NCBI RefSeq assembly: GCF_046541315.1
Contig: NZ_JBKHDN010000030.1
Location: 1-19,489, forward strand
Direction of reading: 5' to 3'
Length of the DNA: 19,489 bases
Origin: Lamprobacter sp046541315
GTDB taxonomy: Bacteria > Pseudomonadota > Gammaproteobacteria > Chromatiales > Chromatiaceae
Position numbers and translations under genes: made by a program. Under the pieces are notes generated by a model. That model was not told where the DNA came from. It worked only from the letters and a program-made list of their open reading frames with translations, and did not search any database. Shown one piece after another: positions 6,767-14,474 of the stretch (positions within the stretch are counted from its first letter, which is position 1; every line of letters starts with the position of its first letter).

Positions 6767-8804
6767 TGAGCTTGATCATCGGATTCACCGCCGGACCCGC
6801 CGAATCCTTGCAGGGGTCGCCGACGCTATCGCCGGTCACCGCGCCCGCGTAGGCCTTGCCGCCCTTGCCGCCAAGATGACCGGCTTCGATATATTGCTTG
6901 GCATTGTCCCAGGCGCCGCCACCGACGGTCATCGAGATGGCGACGAACAGGCCGGTGATGATGGTGCCAATCAAGAGACCACCGAGGGCCAAGGCACCGG
7001 CATCGCCGCCCATCAACCATTGCATGCCAAAGCCGAGCGCCAAGGGCACCGCCACCGGCAGCAAGGACGGAATCAGCATCTCCTTGATCGTCGCCGTGCC
7101 GAGCAGCGCCAGCAGGCGCGAGGCATCCGGCGTTTGCGGATGATCGCCGCCGGGCACCGCGCGCCCTTGCCGAGGCGCCTCCTCGACGAGACGCATCGCC
7201 GTGCGAGCGACCGCTTCCATGGCCATGGCGCTGAACAAATACGACACCAAGCCGCCGATGAAGAGGCCGATCAACACCGCTGGGTCGTCCAGGGTGAACG
7301 CCAGGCGCCTGCCCTCGGCCATCAGACCATGGGTGAAATCGGCAAACAGCACCAGCGCCACCAGCGCCACCGAACCGATCGCAAAGCCTTTGGCCATGGC
7401 CTTGGTGCTGTTACCGACGGCATCGAGCGCGGCGGCGATCGCGCGCACCGATTCATCCATCTCGGCTTGCTCGGCGATCCCGGCGGCGTTATCGGCGATC
7501 GACCCAAAGCTATTCAAGGCCAGAATGATGCCGGTCATCGAGAGCATCGTGGTCGCGGCGATGGCGAGACCGTAGACGCCGGCCATCGCGTGCGCCGCCC
7601 AGATCGCCGCGCACATCACTAATGCCGGCGCCGCCGTCGCCCGCATCGAGACCCCCAGGCCGGCGATGACATTGGCCGCATGCCCCATGCTCGAGGCCTT
7701 GGCGATGCCGCGCACCGGCGCATAGTCGGTGCCGGTATAGTATTCGCTGATCACCGTCATCAGTCCCGTCAGCGCCAGACCGACCGCAGCCGCGCCCAGC
7801 ACGCCCCAGCGGCTGAATTCGGCATCTGCGGTCGACAGCGCGACGCTCGCGGGCAGGTACAGCCAGGTCACCGGCACGAAGAGGATGAAGGCGAGCACCC
7901 CGGATGCCGTCGTCCCCTTGTAGAGCGCGCTCATGCTCCCGCTGTCATCGGGCTCGATCTTGACGAAATAGATCCCGACCACCGAGGCGAGGACGGACAC
8001 GCCGCCAAGCACCAAGGGATAGACGATCGCGCTCGCGGCCTCGGCGCCGAGCAGCAGGCCACCGAGCAGCATGCCGGCGACGAGGGTGAGGACATAGGTC
8101 TCGAAGAGATCGGCGGCCATTGCCACGCTGTCGCCGATCTGATCGCCGACCATGTCGGCAATGGCCAGCGCATGCGGCATGTCGTCCGCGCCCCGGTCAG
8201 CCGTGTCCTTGCCGATGATCACGGCGCCGACATCCGCGCCCTTACTGAAGATGCCGCCGCCGAGCCGGGCGAAGATCGAGTTCAATGAGCCACCAAGGGC
8301 GAGTCCGAGCAGGGCGTGCAACGCCCGCATCTGTCCTGGCATGTCGCCGGGATCGGATGGCGCCAACATCAGGTAGTAACCGGCCACGCCGAGCAGCGCG
8401 AGCCCGACCACCAACAGGCCGACGATCGCGCCACCGCGCAAGGCGACCTGCAACGCCGGTTCGAGGCCTTGGCGCGCGGCCTCGGCCGTGCGCAGGTTGG
8501 CGCGCACCGCGACCAGCATCCCCAGATAGCCCGCCAGGATCGACAACAGGGCACCGATCAGGAAACCGATGCCCGTCTCGATCCCGAGCCAATGCGAGAG
8601 GCCGACCATCATCAACGCGCCGACCACCACGACCGCGAAGTATTGGCGGCGGAGCGAAGCGGCGGCGCCCGCCTGAATGGCCTTGGCGATCTCTCGCATG
8701 CGGGCGCTACCGGTTGGCCGGGAGAGCATCCAGCGCAGCAGGATCAGCCCATGGCCAAGGACCAGGATCGCGCACAGCAGCGCGAAGATCAGACCAAGCG
8801 ACAT
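6729..8804 (-). CDS. hppA: Divergent membrane-bound pyrophosphatase (second, K+-independent-like copy)
   Basis: This polytopic protein (691 aa, about 16 hydrophobic segments) belongs to the ion-translocating pyrophosphatase family, which couples PPi hydrolysis to H+ or Na+ pumping. Conserved signatures are LGGGIFSKGADVGA at 181-194, three Asp at 217, 221 and 225, SIADNAAGIAEQAEM at 435-449, AWDNAK at 631-636 and GDSVGDPCKDSAGP at 658-671. The GNSTKAMAKG motif carries Lys at 468, the substitution that marks K+-independent enzymes. It is not a standard copy. DVGADLVGKVE of the family reads DVGAVIIGKDT here, losing an Asp (V195) and a Glu (T201); the following PEDDPRNP segment is replaced, losing another Glu (A206); and a conserved Lys is Q637. 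The start is fixed by a strong AGGAGG site. It lies 28 bp downstream of the canonical hppA and is surely cotranscribed. It may be active with altered properties, or a regulator or partner. Confidence 0.88.
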   Translation of the reverse strand: MSLGLIFALLCAILVLGHGLILLRWMLSRPTGSARMREIAKAIQAGAAASLRRQYFAVVVVGALMMVGLSHWLGIETGIGFLIGALLSILAGYLGMLVAVRANLRTAEAARQGLEPALQVALRGGAIVGLLVVGLALLGVAGYYLMLAPSDPGDMPGQMRALHALLGLALGGSLNSIFARLGGGIFSKGADVGAVIIGKDTADRGADDMPHALAIADMVGDQIGDSVAMAADLFETYVLTLVAGMLLGGLLLGAEAASAIVYPLVLGGVSVLASVVGIYFVKIEPDDSGSMSALYKGTTASGVLAFILFVPVTWLYLPASVALSTADAEFSRWGVLGAAAVGLALTGLMTVISEYYTGTDYAPVRGIAKASSMGHAANVIAGLGVSMRATAAPALVMCAAIWAAHAMAGVYGLAIAATTMLSMTGIILALNSFGSIADNAAGIAEQAEMDESVRAIAAALDAVGNSTKAMAKGFAIGSVALVALVLFADFTHGLMAEGRRLAFTLDDPAVLIGLFIGGLVSYLFSAMAMEAVARTAMRLVEEAPRQGRAVPGGDHPQTPDASRLLALLGTATIKEMLIPSLLPVAVPLALGFGMQWLMGGDAGALALGGLLIGTIITGLFVAISMTVGGGAWDNAKQYIEAGHLGGKGGKAYAGAVTGDSVGDPCKDSAGPAVNPMIKLINVVALLMVPLL

Positions 8805-8812
8805 GGGCGGCG

Positions 8813-8818
8813 CCTCCT
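8813..8818 (-). promoter_or_regulatory. Strong Shine-Dalgarno of the divergent hppA copy
   Basis: The minus strand reads AGGAGG eight bases before the ATG at 8804, in the 28-bp gap after the upstream hppA stop. It decides the start codon. Together with the short gap, it shows the second pyrophosphatase has its own efficient translation initiation inside the operon, so it is probably made in quantity and is not a decaying duplicate. Confidence 0.75.
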
Positions 8819-8832
8819 GAGCGAAGACCGAC

Positions 8833-11028
8833 TCAGAACCAGGTGTAGGAGATCGTCACCCCGGCCATCACGATCGCCACGATACTCATCAGCTTGATCA
8901 GGATATTCAGACTCGGTCCCGAGGTGTCCTTGAAGGGGTCGCCGATGGTATCGCCGATCACCGAGGCACGGTGCGCCGCCGACCCCTTGCCGCCGTGATG
9001 ACCGGCCTCGATGTGCTTCTTGGCATTATCCCAGGCGCCGCCGGCATTCGACAGGAACACCGCGAGCACGAAGCCGGTCGACAAGCCGCCGGCGAGCAGG
9101 CTAATGACGCCGGCGACGCCGAACAGCAGGCCGACCAGCACCGGCACGGCGATCGCGATCAGCGCGGGGATCGCCATCTCGCGCTGCGCGCCCACGGTCG
9201 AGATCGCCACGCAGCGCTCGTAATCGGGCTCCGAGGTGCCCTTGAGGATGCCGGGGTTCTCGCGGAACTGACGCCGCACCTCCTCGACCATGGTCTGCGC
9301 CGCCCGGCCCACCGCCTGCACCGTCAGTCCGCTGAAGGTGAAGGCGACCATCGCGCCGAGGAACAGGGTGATCAGCACCGCCGGATTCAGCAAGGTCACG
9401 TTGTAGTAGGCCATGAAGTCGAGCAGGGTCGCGTCTGCGGTGGCCACGCTGATCTCGCGGCCGACGTCGAGCGCGGTCTGACCCGCCTTGATCAGCTCGA
9501 TCCGAATCACCTCGATATAGGAGGCGATCAAGGCCAGCGCGGTCAGCGCCGCCGAGCCGATCGCGAAGCCCTTGCCGGTGGCCGCGGTGGTGTTGCCGAG
9601 CGAGTCGAGCGCATCGGTGCGTTCGCGCACCTCCGGCCCCAAACCGCTCATCTCGGCGTTCCCGCCGGCGTTATCGGCGATCGGTCCATAGGCATCGCTC
9701 GCCAGCGTGATGCCGAGGGTCGAGAGCATGCCGACCGCCGCGATCGCGATGCCATAGAGCCCTTGGCCCATCTGCGCCGGATCGAAGCCCGAGGCGAACA
9801 GGTAGGCGAGCATGGTGCCGGTGGAAACCGCCAACACCGGGATCACGGTCGAGAGCATGCCGACACCGATACCGGCGATGATGGTGGTCGCCGCGCCGCT
9901 CTCGGCGGCCGCGGCGATGCCGCGCGTCGGCTTGAACGAGGGCGAGGTCGAATACTCGGTCGAGCGCCCGATGATCAAGCCCGTCACCAGGCCGGCGACC
10001 ACCGCGCCCCAGATGCCCCAGGGGTTGTCGATGCCGAGCAGCCAGAGCACCGCCGCCGAGGCCACCACGATCAATGCCGCGCTGGTGTTGATGCCCTTCG
10101 ACAGCGCTCCGAGCAGTTCCTTCTGATCGGCGCCCTCGCGGGTCTTGACCAGGAACACGCCGAGCACCGAGAGCATGATGCCGATGCCGGCGATCGCCAT
10201 CGGCGCCGCGATCGCCTTCATCTGCATCGCCGGATCGGCGACGAAGGCCGCCGCGCCGAGCGCCGCGGCGGCGAGGATGGAGCCGCAGTAGGACTCGAAC
10301 AGGTCGGCGCCCATGCCGGCCACGTCGCCGACGTTATCGCCGACGTTATCGGCGATCACCGCCGGATTGCGCGGGTCGTCCTCGGGGATACCGGCCTCGA
10401 CCTTGCCCACCAGATCCGCGCCGACATCGGCGGCCTTGGTGTAGATGCCGCCGCCGACGCGCGCGAACAGCGCTTGCAGCGAGGCGCCCATGCTGAAGGT
10501 CAGCACGGTGGTGGTGACCAGCACCAGATAGGCGCCCTCGGCCGGATCGCCGGGCGTGAACAGATCGATGAGCACGAACCAGAACGCCAGATTGCCCAAG
10601 CCCAAGCCGACCACGACCAGGCCCATCACCGCGCCGCTGCGAAAGGCGACGTTGAGCGCGCCGGCCAGCGAGCTTCTCGCCGCGGCCGTGGTTCGCGTCG
10701 AGGCCAGGGTCGCGGTCTGCATGCCGAAATATCCGGCCAGCGCGGAGAAGAAGCCGCCGCAGAGGAAGGTGACCGGCAGCCAGGGATTCTGCACCTCGAG
10801 TCCATAGGCCAGATAGGAGAACAGGCCTGCGACCAGCGCGAAGACCACCAGCATGATCTTGTACTGCTGGCGCAGATAGGCCATGGCGCCCTTGCGGACA
10901 TGGGCGCCGATCTCGCGCATGGTGTCGGTGCCTTCGTCCTGGACGCGCATCTCGTTGAAGAAGCGCCAGGCGAAATAGAACGCGAACAGGGAAGCGAGCG
11001 GAGCGAGCCAAAAGATGGGTTCGTTCAT
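8833..11028 (-). CDS. hppA: Canonical K+-dependent-type membrane-bound proton/sodium-translocating pyrophosphatase
   Basis: This inner-membrane enzyme hydrolyses PPi and pumps H+ or Na+. I take the ATG at 11028 (731 aa). An upstream in-frame start at 11079 would add a polar, Cys-rich 17-residue leader before the first membrane helix, which is unlikely. All active-site signatures are intact: GGGIYTKAADVGADLVGKVE at 192-211 (D201, D205, K209, E211), PEDDPRNP at 215-222, D227/D231/D235 in ADNVGDNVGD, DAYGPIADNAGG at 445-456, AWDNAKK and GDTIGDPFKDTSGP near the end. GNTTAATGKGF at 478-488 has Ala482 and Gly485, the K+-dependent signature. A DLFESY Glu (E245) sits at the helix position used in ion selection. 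That placement occurs in Na+ pumps and some H+ pumps, so the transported ion is undecided. An extra polar loop follows at ~505-545. Neighbours are the unknown 258-aa gene upstream and the divergent copy downstream. Confidence 0.95.
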   Translation of the reverse strand: MNEPIFWLAPLASLFAFYFAWRFFNEMRVQDEGTDTMREIGAHVRKGAMAYLRQQYKIMLVVFALVAGLFSYLAYGLEVQNPWLPVTFLCGGFFSALAGYFGMQTATLASTRTTAAARSSLAGALNVAFRSGAVMGLVVVGLGLGNLAFWFVLIDLFTPGDPAEGAYLVLVTTTVLTFSMGASLQALFARVGGGIYTKAADVGADLVGKVEAGIPEDDPRNPAVIADNVGDNVGDVAGMGADLFESYCGSILAAAALGAAAFVADPAMQMKAIAAPMAIAGIGIMLSVLGVFLVKTREGADQKELLGALSKGINTSAALIVVASAAVLWLLGIDNPWGIWGAVVAGLVTGLIIGRSTEYSTSPSFKPTRGIAAAAESGAATTIIAGIGVGMLSTVIPVLAVSTGTMLAYLFASGFDPAQMGQGLYGIAIAAVGMLSTLGITLASDAYGPIADNAGGNAEMSGLGPEVRERTDALDSLGNTTAATGKGFAIGSAALTALALIASYIEVIRIELIKAGQTALDVGREISVATADATLLDFMAYYNVTLLNPAVLITLFLGAMVAFTFSGLTVQAVGRAAQTMVEEVRRQFRENPGILKGTSEPDYERCVAISTVGAQREMAIPALIAIAVPVLVGLLFGVAGVISLLAGGLSTGFVLAVFLSNAGGAWDNAKKHIEAGHHGGKGSAAHRASVIGDTIGDPFKDTSGPSLNILIKLMSIVAIVMAGVTISYTWF

Positions 11029-11106
11029 GGTTCGACATCTACCGTGATAAAGGGCCGCGCGCGGACAATGGCACGGCAAGATTCAGGGTGGCAAGCAACG
11101 GCCGCT

Positions 11107-11151
11107 GGCGCGACGCCGCCGCGTGGTCGGTCGGGCGACGGTTGTCGCGCC
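11107..11151. repeat. Inverted repeat in the gap between the unknown gene and hppA
   Basis: GGCGCGAC at 11107-11114 is repeated inverted as GTCGCGCC at 11144-11151, with a 29-base GC-rich spacer. It starts just downstream of the unknown gene's stop, in the 127-bp gap before hppA. There is no T-run, so it does not look like a simple intrinsic terminator. It could be an mRNA stem-loop (attenuator or processing site) that sets hppA expression apart from pfp. In DNA this GC-rich, an 8-bp inverted repeat may also arise by chance. Confidence 0.35.
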
Positions 11152-11155
11152 GCGC

Positions 11156-11932
11156 TCAATCGAAATGGGCAATCTGCGCCGAGCGCCACCAATCATAATG
11201 AGTGGACTGCAACGCCTCGCGGCTCGGGAAGGGGTAGTAGGCGAAATCCTCGTGATCGCCGACGTAGAAGCCGGTCCGCACCATGCGATAGAACACCCCG
11301 TCGCGCACATGCTTGAGCACCAGCTTGCTGTCCTTGGTGTTGGTGTTGAAATCCGCCAGCACATCGCGCAGATGCCCGATGTAGCGATAGGGCAGGTCGT
11401 CGGCCTTGCCATTGAGCGGATCATCGGCGAGTTCGCCGAGTTCGAGGTCCGAGAAGACGATGCGCGGCAGATGCACCGGATGCTGCGGATCGGTGATCGA
11501 ACGGCAGAACGCCTGCGGTTCGAGCCGGCTCGCCACCAGCGGACTCTTCGGGCAGAACTCTTGATAGAGATGCAGCGGATGCTCGCTGTCCGGGGAATAG
11601 GGCGCGCGCTCAAGCTCCAGCGTGCGGCCGTCATCGGTCACCAGATAGAGGTTGCCGATGGCTGAGATCGGAATCTGCGCCAGCACATTGTAGATCCCCA
11701 GATAGACCGACGACTTCGGCGCCCCATCCGGCTGGGTGACGCAGCGCTCATCGGCCAGCGAGTAGGGGAAATCCCCGGAGCGGAAGCTCGGGTCGAGTTC
11801 GAAGAAGATCGCCTCGCCGAACACGCGTCCACTCCTTCCCACCGCGTAGTAAGCGCCAAACTCCTTCGGCTCCAGCATGGAGGCGATCAGCGCCTCCGGG
11901 ATCAAGGATAGATAGAGATGGTAATCGCTCAT
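11156..11932 (-). CDS. Conserved-looking protein of unknown function between pfp and hppA
   Basis: I do not recognise this 258-residue protein. The ATG at 11932 is preceded by AGGAG at seven bases' distance, so the start is well supported; a longer in-frame reading to 11992 would only add an Arg/Pro-rich leader. It begins MSDYHLYLSLIPEALIASML and then EFGAYYAVG. There is no signal peptide, no membrane helix and no Cys cluster. It is rich in Tyr, Phe and His, with several beta-strand-like segments (EAIFFELDP at 40-48, IGNLYLVTDDGR at 92-103, LPRIVFSDLELGEL at 155-168). The C-terminus carries the aromatic motif THYDWWRS at 244-251. It looks cytosolic and globular. It lies 93 bp downstream of pfp and 127 bp upstream of hppA on the same strand, which points to a role tied to PPi-dependent glycolysis, such as regulation or assembly. 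That role is inferred only from position. Confidence 0.85.
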   Translation of the reverse strand: MSDYHLYLSLIPEALIASMLEPKEFGAYYAVGRSGRVFGEAIFFELDPSFRSGDFPYSLADERCVTQPDGAPKSSVYLGIYNVLAQIPISAIGNLYLVTDDGRTLELERAPYSPDSEHPLHLYQEFCPKSPLVASRLEPQAFCRSITDPQHPVHLPRIVFSDLELGELADDPLNGKADDLPYRYIGHLRDVLADFNTNTKDSKLVLKHVRDGVFYRMVRTGFYVGDHEDFAYYPFPSREALQSTHYDWWRSAQIAHFD

Positions 11933-11939
11933 GCGCGCA

Positions 11940-11944
11940 CTCCT
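11940..11944 (-). promoter_or_regulatory. Shine-Dalgarno fixing the start of the 258-aa unknown gene
   Basis: AGGAG on the minus strand lies seven bases before the ATG at 11932. The alternative upstream start in the same frame at 11992 lacks such a site, so this sequence decides the start. Confidence 0.7.
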
Positions 11945-12025
11945 GACCGGTCGCAGCAAGAAATCGGCTGCCGCGCGCGGCGGTCGCGGCAACCATGAGA
12001 GGGGTAAGCAGCGGCGAAACCGCGC

Positions 12026-13279
12026 TCAGAGCTCGAACGGCTCGAGTTTCTTCGCCACCGGCGCGTTCTTCAGCGTCACGAAGCGCGGCAGCCCGTTGTC
12101 GAACGGCGGATAGTCCTCGCCCTGGATCAGCGGCAGCAGGTAGGCCTTGCAGGCAGGCGTGATGCCGAAACCGTCCTCGGTGATGAAGTCGCGCGGCATG
12201 AACTTCTCGACGTTCGCCACCTCTGACAGCGGCGCCTTGCCGACCTGCCATTGATAGGGCTCGGCGCTGACCCGATCGATCGTCGGCATGATCGCGTTCT
12301 CGCCGGCCAGTGCCAGCTCGACCCCCGCACGGCCGGTCGCATAGGCCTGCTCGACATCGGTCTTCGAGGCCAGATGACGCGCGGCTCGCTGCAGATAATC
12401 GGCCACCGCCCAGTGGAACTTGTAGCCAAGCTGCTCCTTGACCAGATTGGCGACCACCGGGGCGGCGCCACCAAGCTGGGCATGACCGAACGCATCGCGC
12501 GTGCCCTGCTCGGCGAGGAAGCGTCCATCGGGATATTTGGCGCCCTCGGACACCACGATGGTGCAGAAGCCGTGCGCGTCGACCATCGCCTTGACCTTGG
12601 CCAGGAAACGCTCCTGATCGAACTCGATCTCCGGGAACAGCACCAGCACCGGCATGCCCTGATCCTCGATCAGCCCGCCGGCGGCGGCGATCCAGCCGGC
12701 GTGACGGCCCATCACCTCGAGCACGAAGACCTTGGTCGAGGTCTTCGCCATCGAGCGGACATCGAAGCTGGCCTCGAGCGCCGAGGTGGCGATGTACTTG
12801 GCCACCGAGCCGAAGCCGGGGCAGTTGTCGGTGATCGGCAGATCGTTATCGACCGTCTTTGGCACATGGATCGCCTGCACCGGATAGCCCAGGGTCTCCG
12901 AGAGCTGGCTGACCTTGTAGCAGGTATCGGCCGAATCGCCGCCGCCGTTGTAGAAGAAGTAGCCGATGTCGTGGGCCTTGAAGACCTCGATCAGGCGCTC
13001 GTACTCGCGCTTGTTCGCCTCCAGGCTCTTGAGCTTGTAGCGACAGGAACCGAAGGCGCCGGACGGCGTGTAGCGCAAGGCGGCGATGGCGTCATCGGAT
13101 TCTTGACTGGTGTCGATCAGATCCTCGGTGAGCGCGCCGATGATGCCGTTGCGCCCGGCATAGACGTTGGCGATCTGGTCCGGATGCTGGCGCGCGGTCT
13201 CGATCACGCCGCAGGCGGAGGCGTTGATTACGGCGGTGACACCGCCCGATTGGGCGTAGAAGGCGTTCTTCGCGGTCAT
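12026..13279 (-). CDS. pfp: Pyrophosphate-dependent 6-phosphofructokinase
   Basis: This cytosolic enzyme reversibly phosphorylates fructose 6-phosphate using PPi in place of ATP. It can act in glycolysis or, in reverse, in gluconeogenesis and the Calvin cycle while producing PPi; some bacterial homologues also act on sedoheptulose 7-phosphate. The 417-residue sequence shows the phosphate-binding loop QSGGVTAVINAS at 10-21. The donor-site motif is GGGDS at 112-116, with Asp115 where ATP enzymes have Gly. Catalytic PKTVDND is at 140-146, with Lys141 where ATP enzymes have Gly, and MGRHAGW is at 190-196. The Asp and Lys pair is the diagnostic PPi signature. An AGAGGA ribosome site precedes the ATG. 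It leads a minus-strand cluster with the unknown gene and two membrane pyrophosphatases, and is divergent from soluble ppa across 219 bp. The cluster promoter should lie in that gap, although I could not assign boxes. Confidence 0.95.
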   Translation of the reverse strand: MTAKNAFYAQSGGVTAVINASACGVIETARQHPDQIANVYAGRNGIIGALTEDLIDTSQESDDAIAALRYTPSGAFGSCRYKLKSLEANKREYERLIEVFKAHDIGYFFYNGGGDSADTCYKVSQLSETLGYPVQAIHVPKTVDNDLPITDNCPGFGSVAKYIATSALEASFDVRSMAKTSTKVFVLEVMGRHAGWIAAAGGLIEDQGMPVLVLFPEIEFDQERFLAKVKAMVDAHGFCTIVVSEGAKYPDGRFLAEQGTRDAFGHAQLGGAAPVVANLVKEQLGYKFHWAVADYLQRAARHLASKTDVEQAYATGRAGVELALAGENAIMPTIDRVSAEPYQWQVGKAPLSEVANVEKFMPRDFITEDGFGITPACKAYLLPLIQGEDYPPFDNGLPRFVTLKNAPVAKKLEPFEL

Positions 13280-13498
13280 GGGAGTCCTCTCTCGTCAAGG
13301 CGTTATCGAAGTCAGCGAACCTGGGCATGCGCTGGCACGGGATCGTACCGGTTTCAGCCGCCGCGCGTCTGTCGCGGCGCGCATCGATCGATCCCAACCA
13401 ACCTATCCGTCGCGGCTCATTCGGGCTATGCTATGCGGTTTTTATCCCGCGCGGTACCTATGCCGCGACCTCATCGAGCTTGAGCCCGGAGACTGATT

Positions 13499-14047
13499 AT
13501 GGACCTACAGCGCGTCCCACGTGGAGACAATATTCCAAACGAGATCAACGTCATCATCGAGATCCCGTCGCACTCGGAGCCGGTCAAGTACGAGATGGAC
13601 AAGGGCACCGGCGCGATGTTCGTCGATCGCTTCATGTCGACGGCGATGCATTATCCCTGCAACTATGGCTATGTGCCGCATACTTTATCGTCCGACGGCG
13701 ATCCGGTGGATGTGATGGTGGTGACGCCCTACCCGTTGATCTCGGGCTCGGTGATCCAGTGCCGGCCGATCGGGGTGCTGAAGATGACCGATGAGTCGGG
13801 CGATGATGCCAAGATCCTGGCGCTGCCGGTCGATAAGCTGTTCAAGGGCTATCGCAACATCGAGAGCTTCCGCGACATGCCCCCGCATCTGCTCGATCAG
13901 ATCGCCCACTTCTTCGAGCACTACAAGGATCTCGACGAGGGCAAGTGGGTCCGCGTCGGGGGCTGGGGCGGGCGCGAGGAGGCCCGTGCCGAGATCATGG
14001 CCAGCGTCGAGATGTTCGAGGCCGAGCCGGATAAGCCGCATTTCTAA
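13499..14047 (+). CDS. ppa: Soluble family I inorganic pyrophosphatase
   Basis: This cytosolic enzyme hydrolyses PPi to two phosphates, pulling biosynthetic reactions forward. At 182 residues it matches the bacterial hexameric family I enzyme. Active-site residues can be read in order: E21, K30, E32 in VKYEMDKGTG, R44, Y52 and Y56 in MHYPCNYGYVPHT, then D66, D68 and D71 in the signature DGDPVDV, D98, D103 and K105 in TDESGDDAK, and a late HYKDLDEGKW block. GGAGA about six bases before the ATG supports the start. It is divergent from pfp, sharing a 219-bp intergenic region. A complete soluble PPase beside PPi-conserving enzymes is notable, because it would dissipate the PPi that pfp and the membrane pyrophosphatases use. 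Nothing suggests inactivation. Confidence 0.97.
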   Translation: MDLQRVPRGDNIPNEINVIIEIPSHSEPVKYEMDKGTGAMFVDRFMSTAMHYPCNYGYVPHTLSSDGDPVDVMVVTPYPLISGSVIQCRPIGVLKMTDESGDDAKILALPVDKLFKGYRNIESFRDMPPHLLDQIAHFFEHYKDLDEGKWVRVGGWGGREEARAEIMASVEMFEAEPDKPHF

Positions 14048-14101
14048 GCGTCGGTATCGACCAACGGCGCTCACCTCGGGGCACCTGTCGATGGATCCTG
14101 T

Positions 14102-14416
14102 CTAGGTGTCCCAGATCACGTTCTTGTGCTCGCGCGCGGCGGTTTCGAGCAGATCGATCAAGGGCAGCGCCCGGTGCTTGAGACTGACGCTCTGGGCGCG
14201 GGCGTCCTCGTCGTGCTTCCCGGGCTCCGGATCGAGCGGTGCCTCTGGATTCGCCTCCACGGCGGTCTTGAGTCGCTCGAGTGCGGCCGGGATGTCCTCG
14301 GCGAGAAGCGCGCCAGGCACCGCGCCGCTATGGCCCATCATCCGGATCAGCGCCTTGGCGACGTCGCCGAAGAGGGTGATGTCGGCATGGACCGGGGTCT
14401 TGAAGGTGATCAGCAT
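14102..14416 (-). CDS. DUF1840 family protein
   Basis: This small cytosolic protein of 104 residues has unknown function. It has the DUF1840 hallmark opening MLITFKTPVHADITLFGDVA, then MMGHSGAVPGALLAEDIPAA and a charged linker with Glu, Asp and Pro at ~55-70. It finishes with an LPLIDLLETA helix and a terminal IWD. There are no membrane helices and no catalytic motif I can name. Its Shine-Dalgarno is weak (GAGAA-like). It converges on ppa across a 54-bp gap without a clear terminator, and is divergent from rpmE across 131 bp. Confidence 0.85.
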   Translation of the reverse strand: MLITFKTPVHADITLFGDVAKALIRMMGHSGAVPGALLAEDIPAALERLKTAVEANPEAPLDPEPGKHDEDARAQSVSLKHRALPLIDLLETAAREHKNVIWDT

Positions 14417-14474
14417 TGAGATTCTCGGTTGATGAAGGCAAGAGGAGCTTGCGCCAGAGTTCGATTCAGTAACT

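Noticed and set aside
11029..11079. Seventeen-residue N-terminal extension of the canonical hppA
   Set aside because: It is polar and Cys/His-rich, lies before the first membrane helix, and has no match to the family start. The ATG at 11028 gives the usual length.
8971..11316. A 781-codon open frame on the plus strand opposite hppA
   Set aside because: It is antisense to a clear hppA gene. The product is a low-complexity mix of Arg, His, Asp, Gly and Gln with no domain, as expected from GC-rich codon usage on the other strand.
13427..13438. TATGCTATGCGG as a -10 box for ppa
   Set aside because: No acceptable -35 sequence is found 16-18 bases upstream for either register.
12251..13483. A 410-codon plus-strand open frame opposite pfp
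   Set aside because: It is antisense to a strongly conserved Pfp sequence, has no ribosome site and no recognisable motif.
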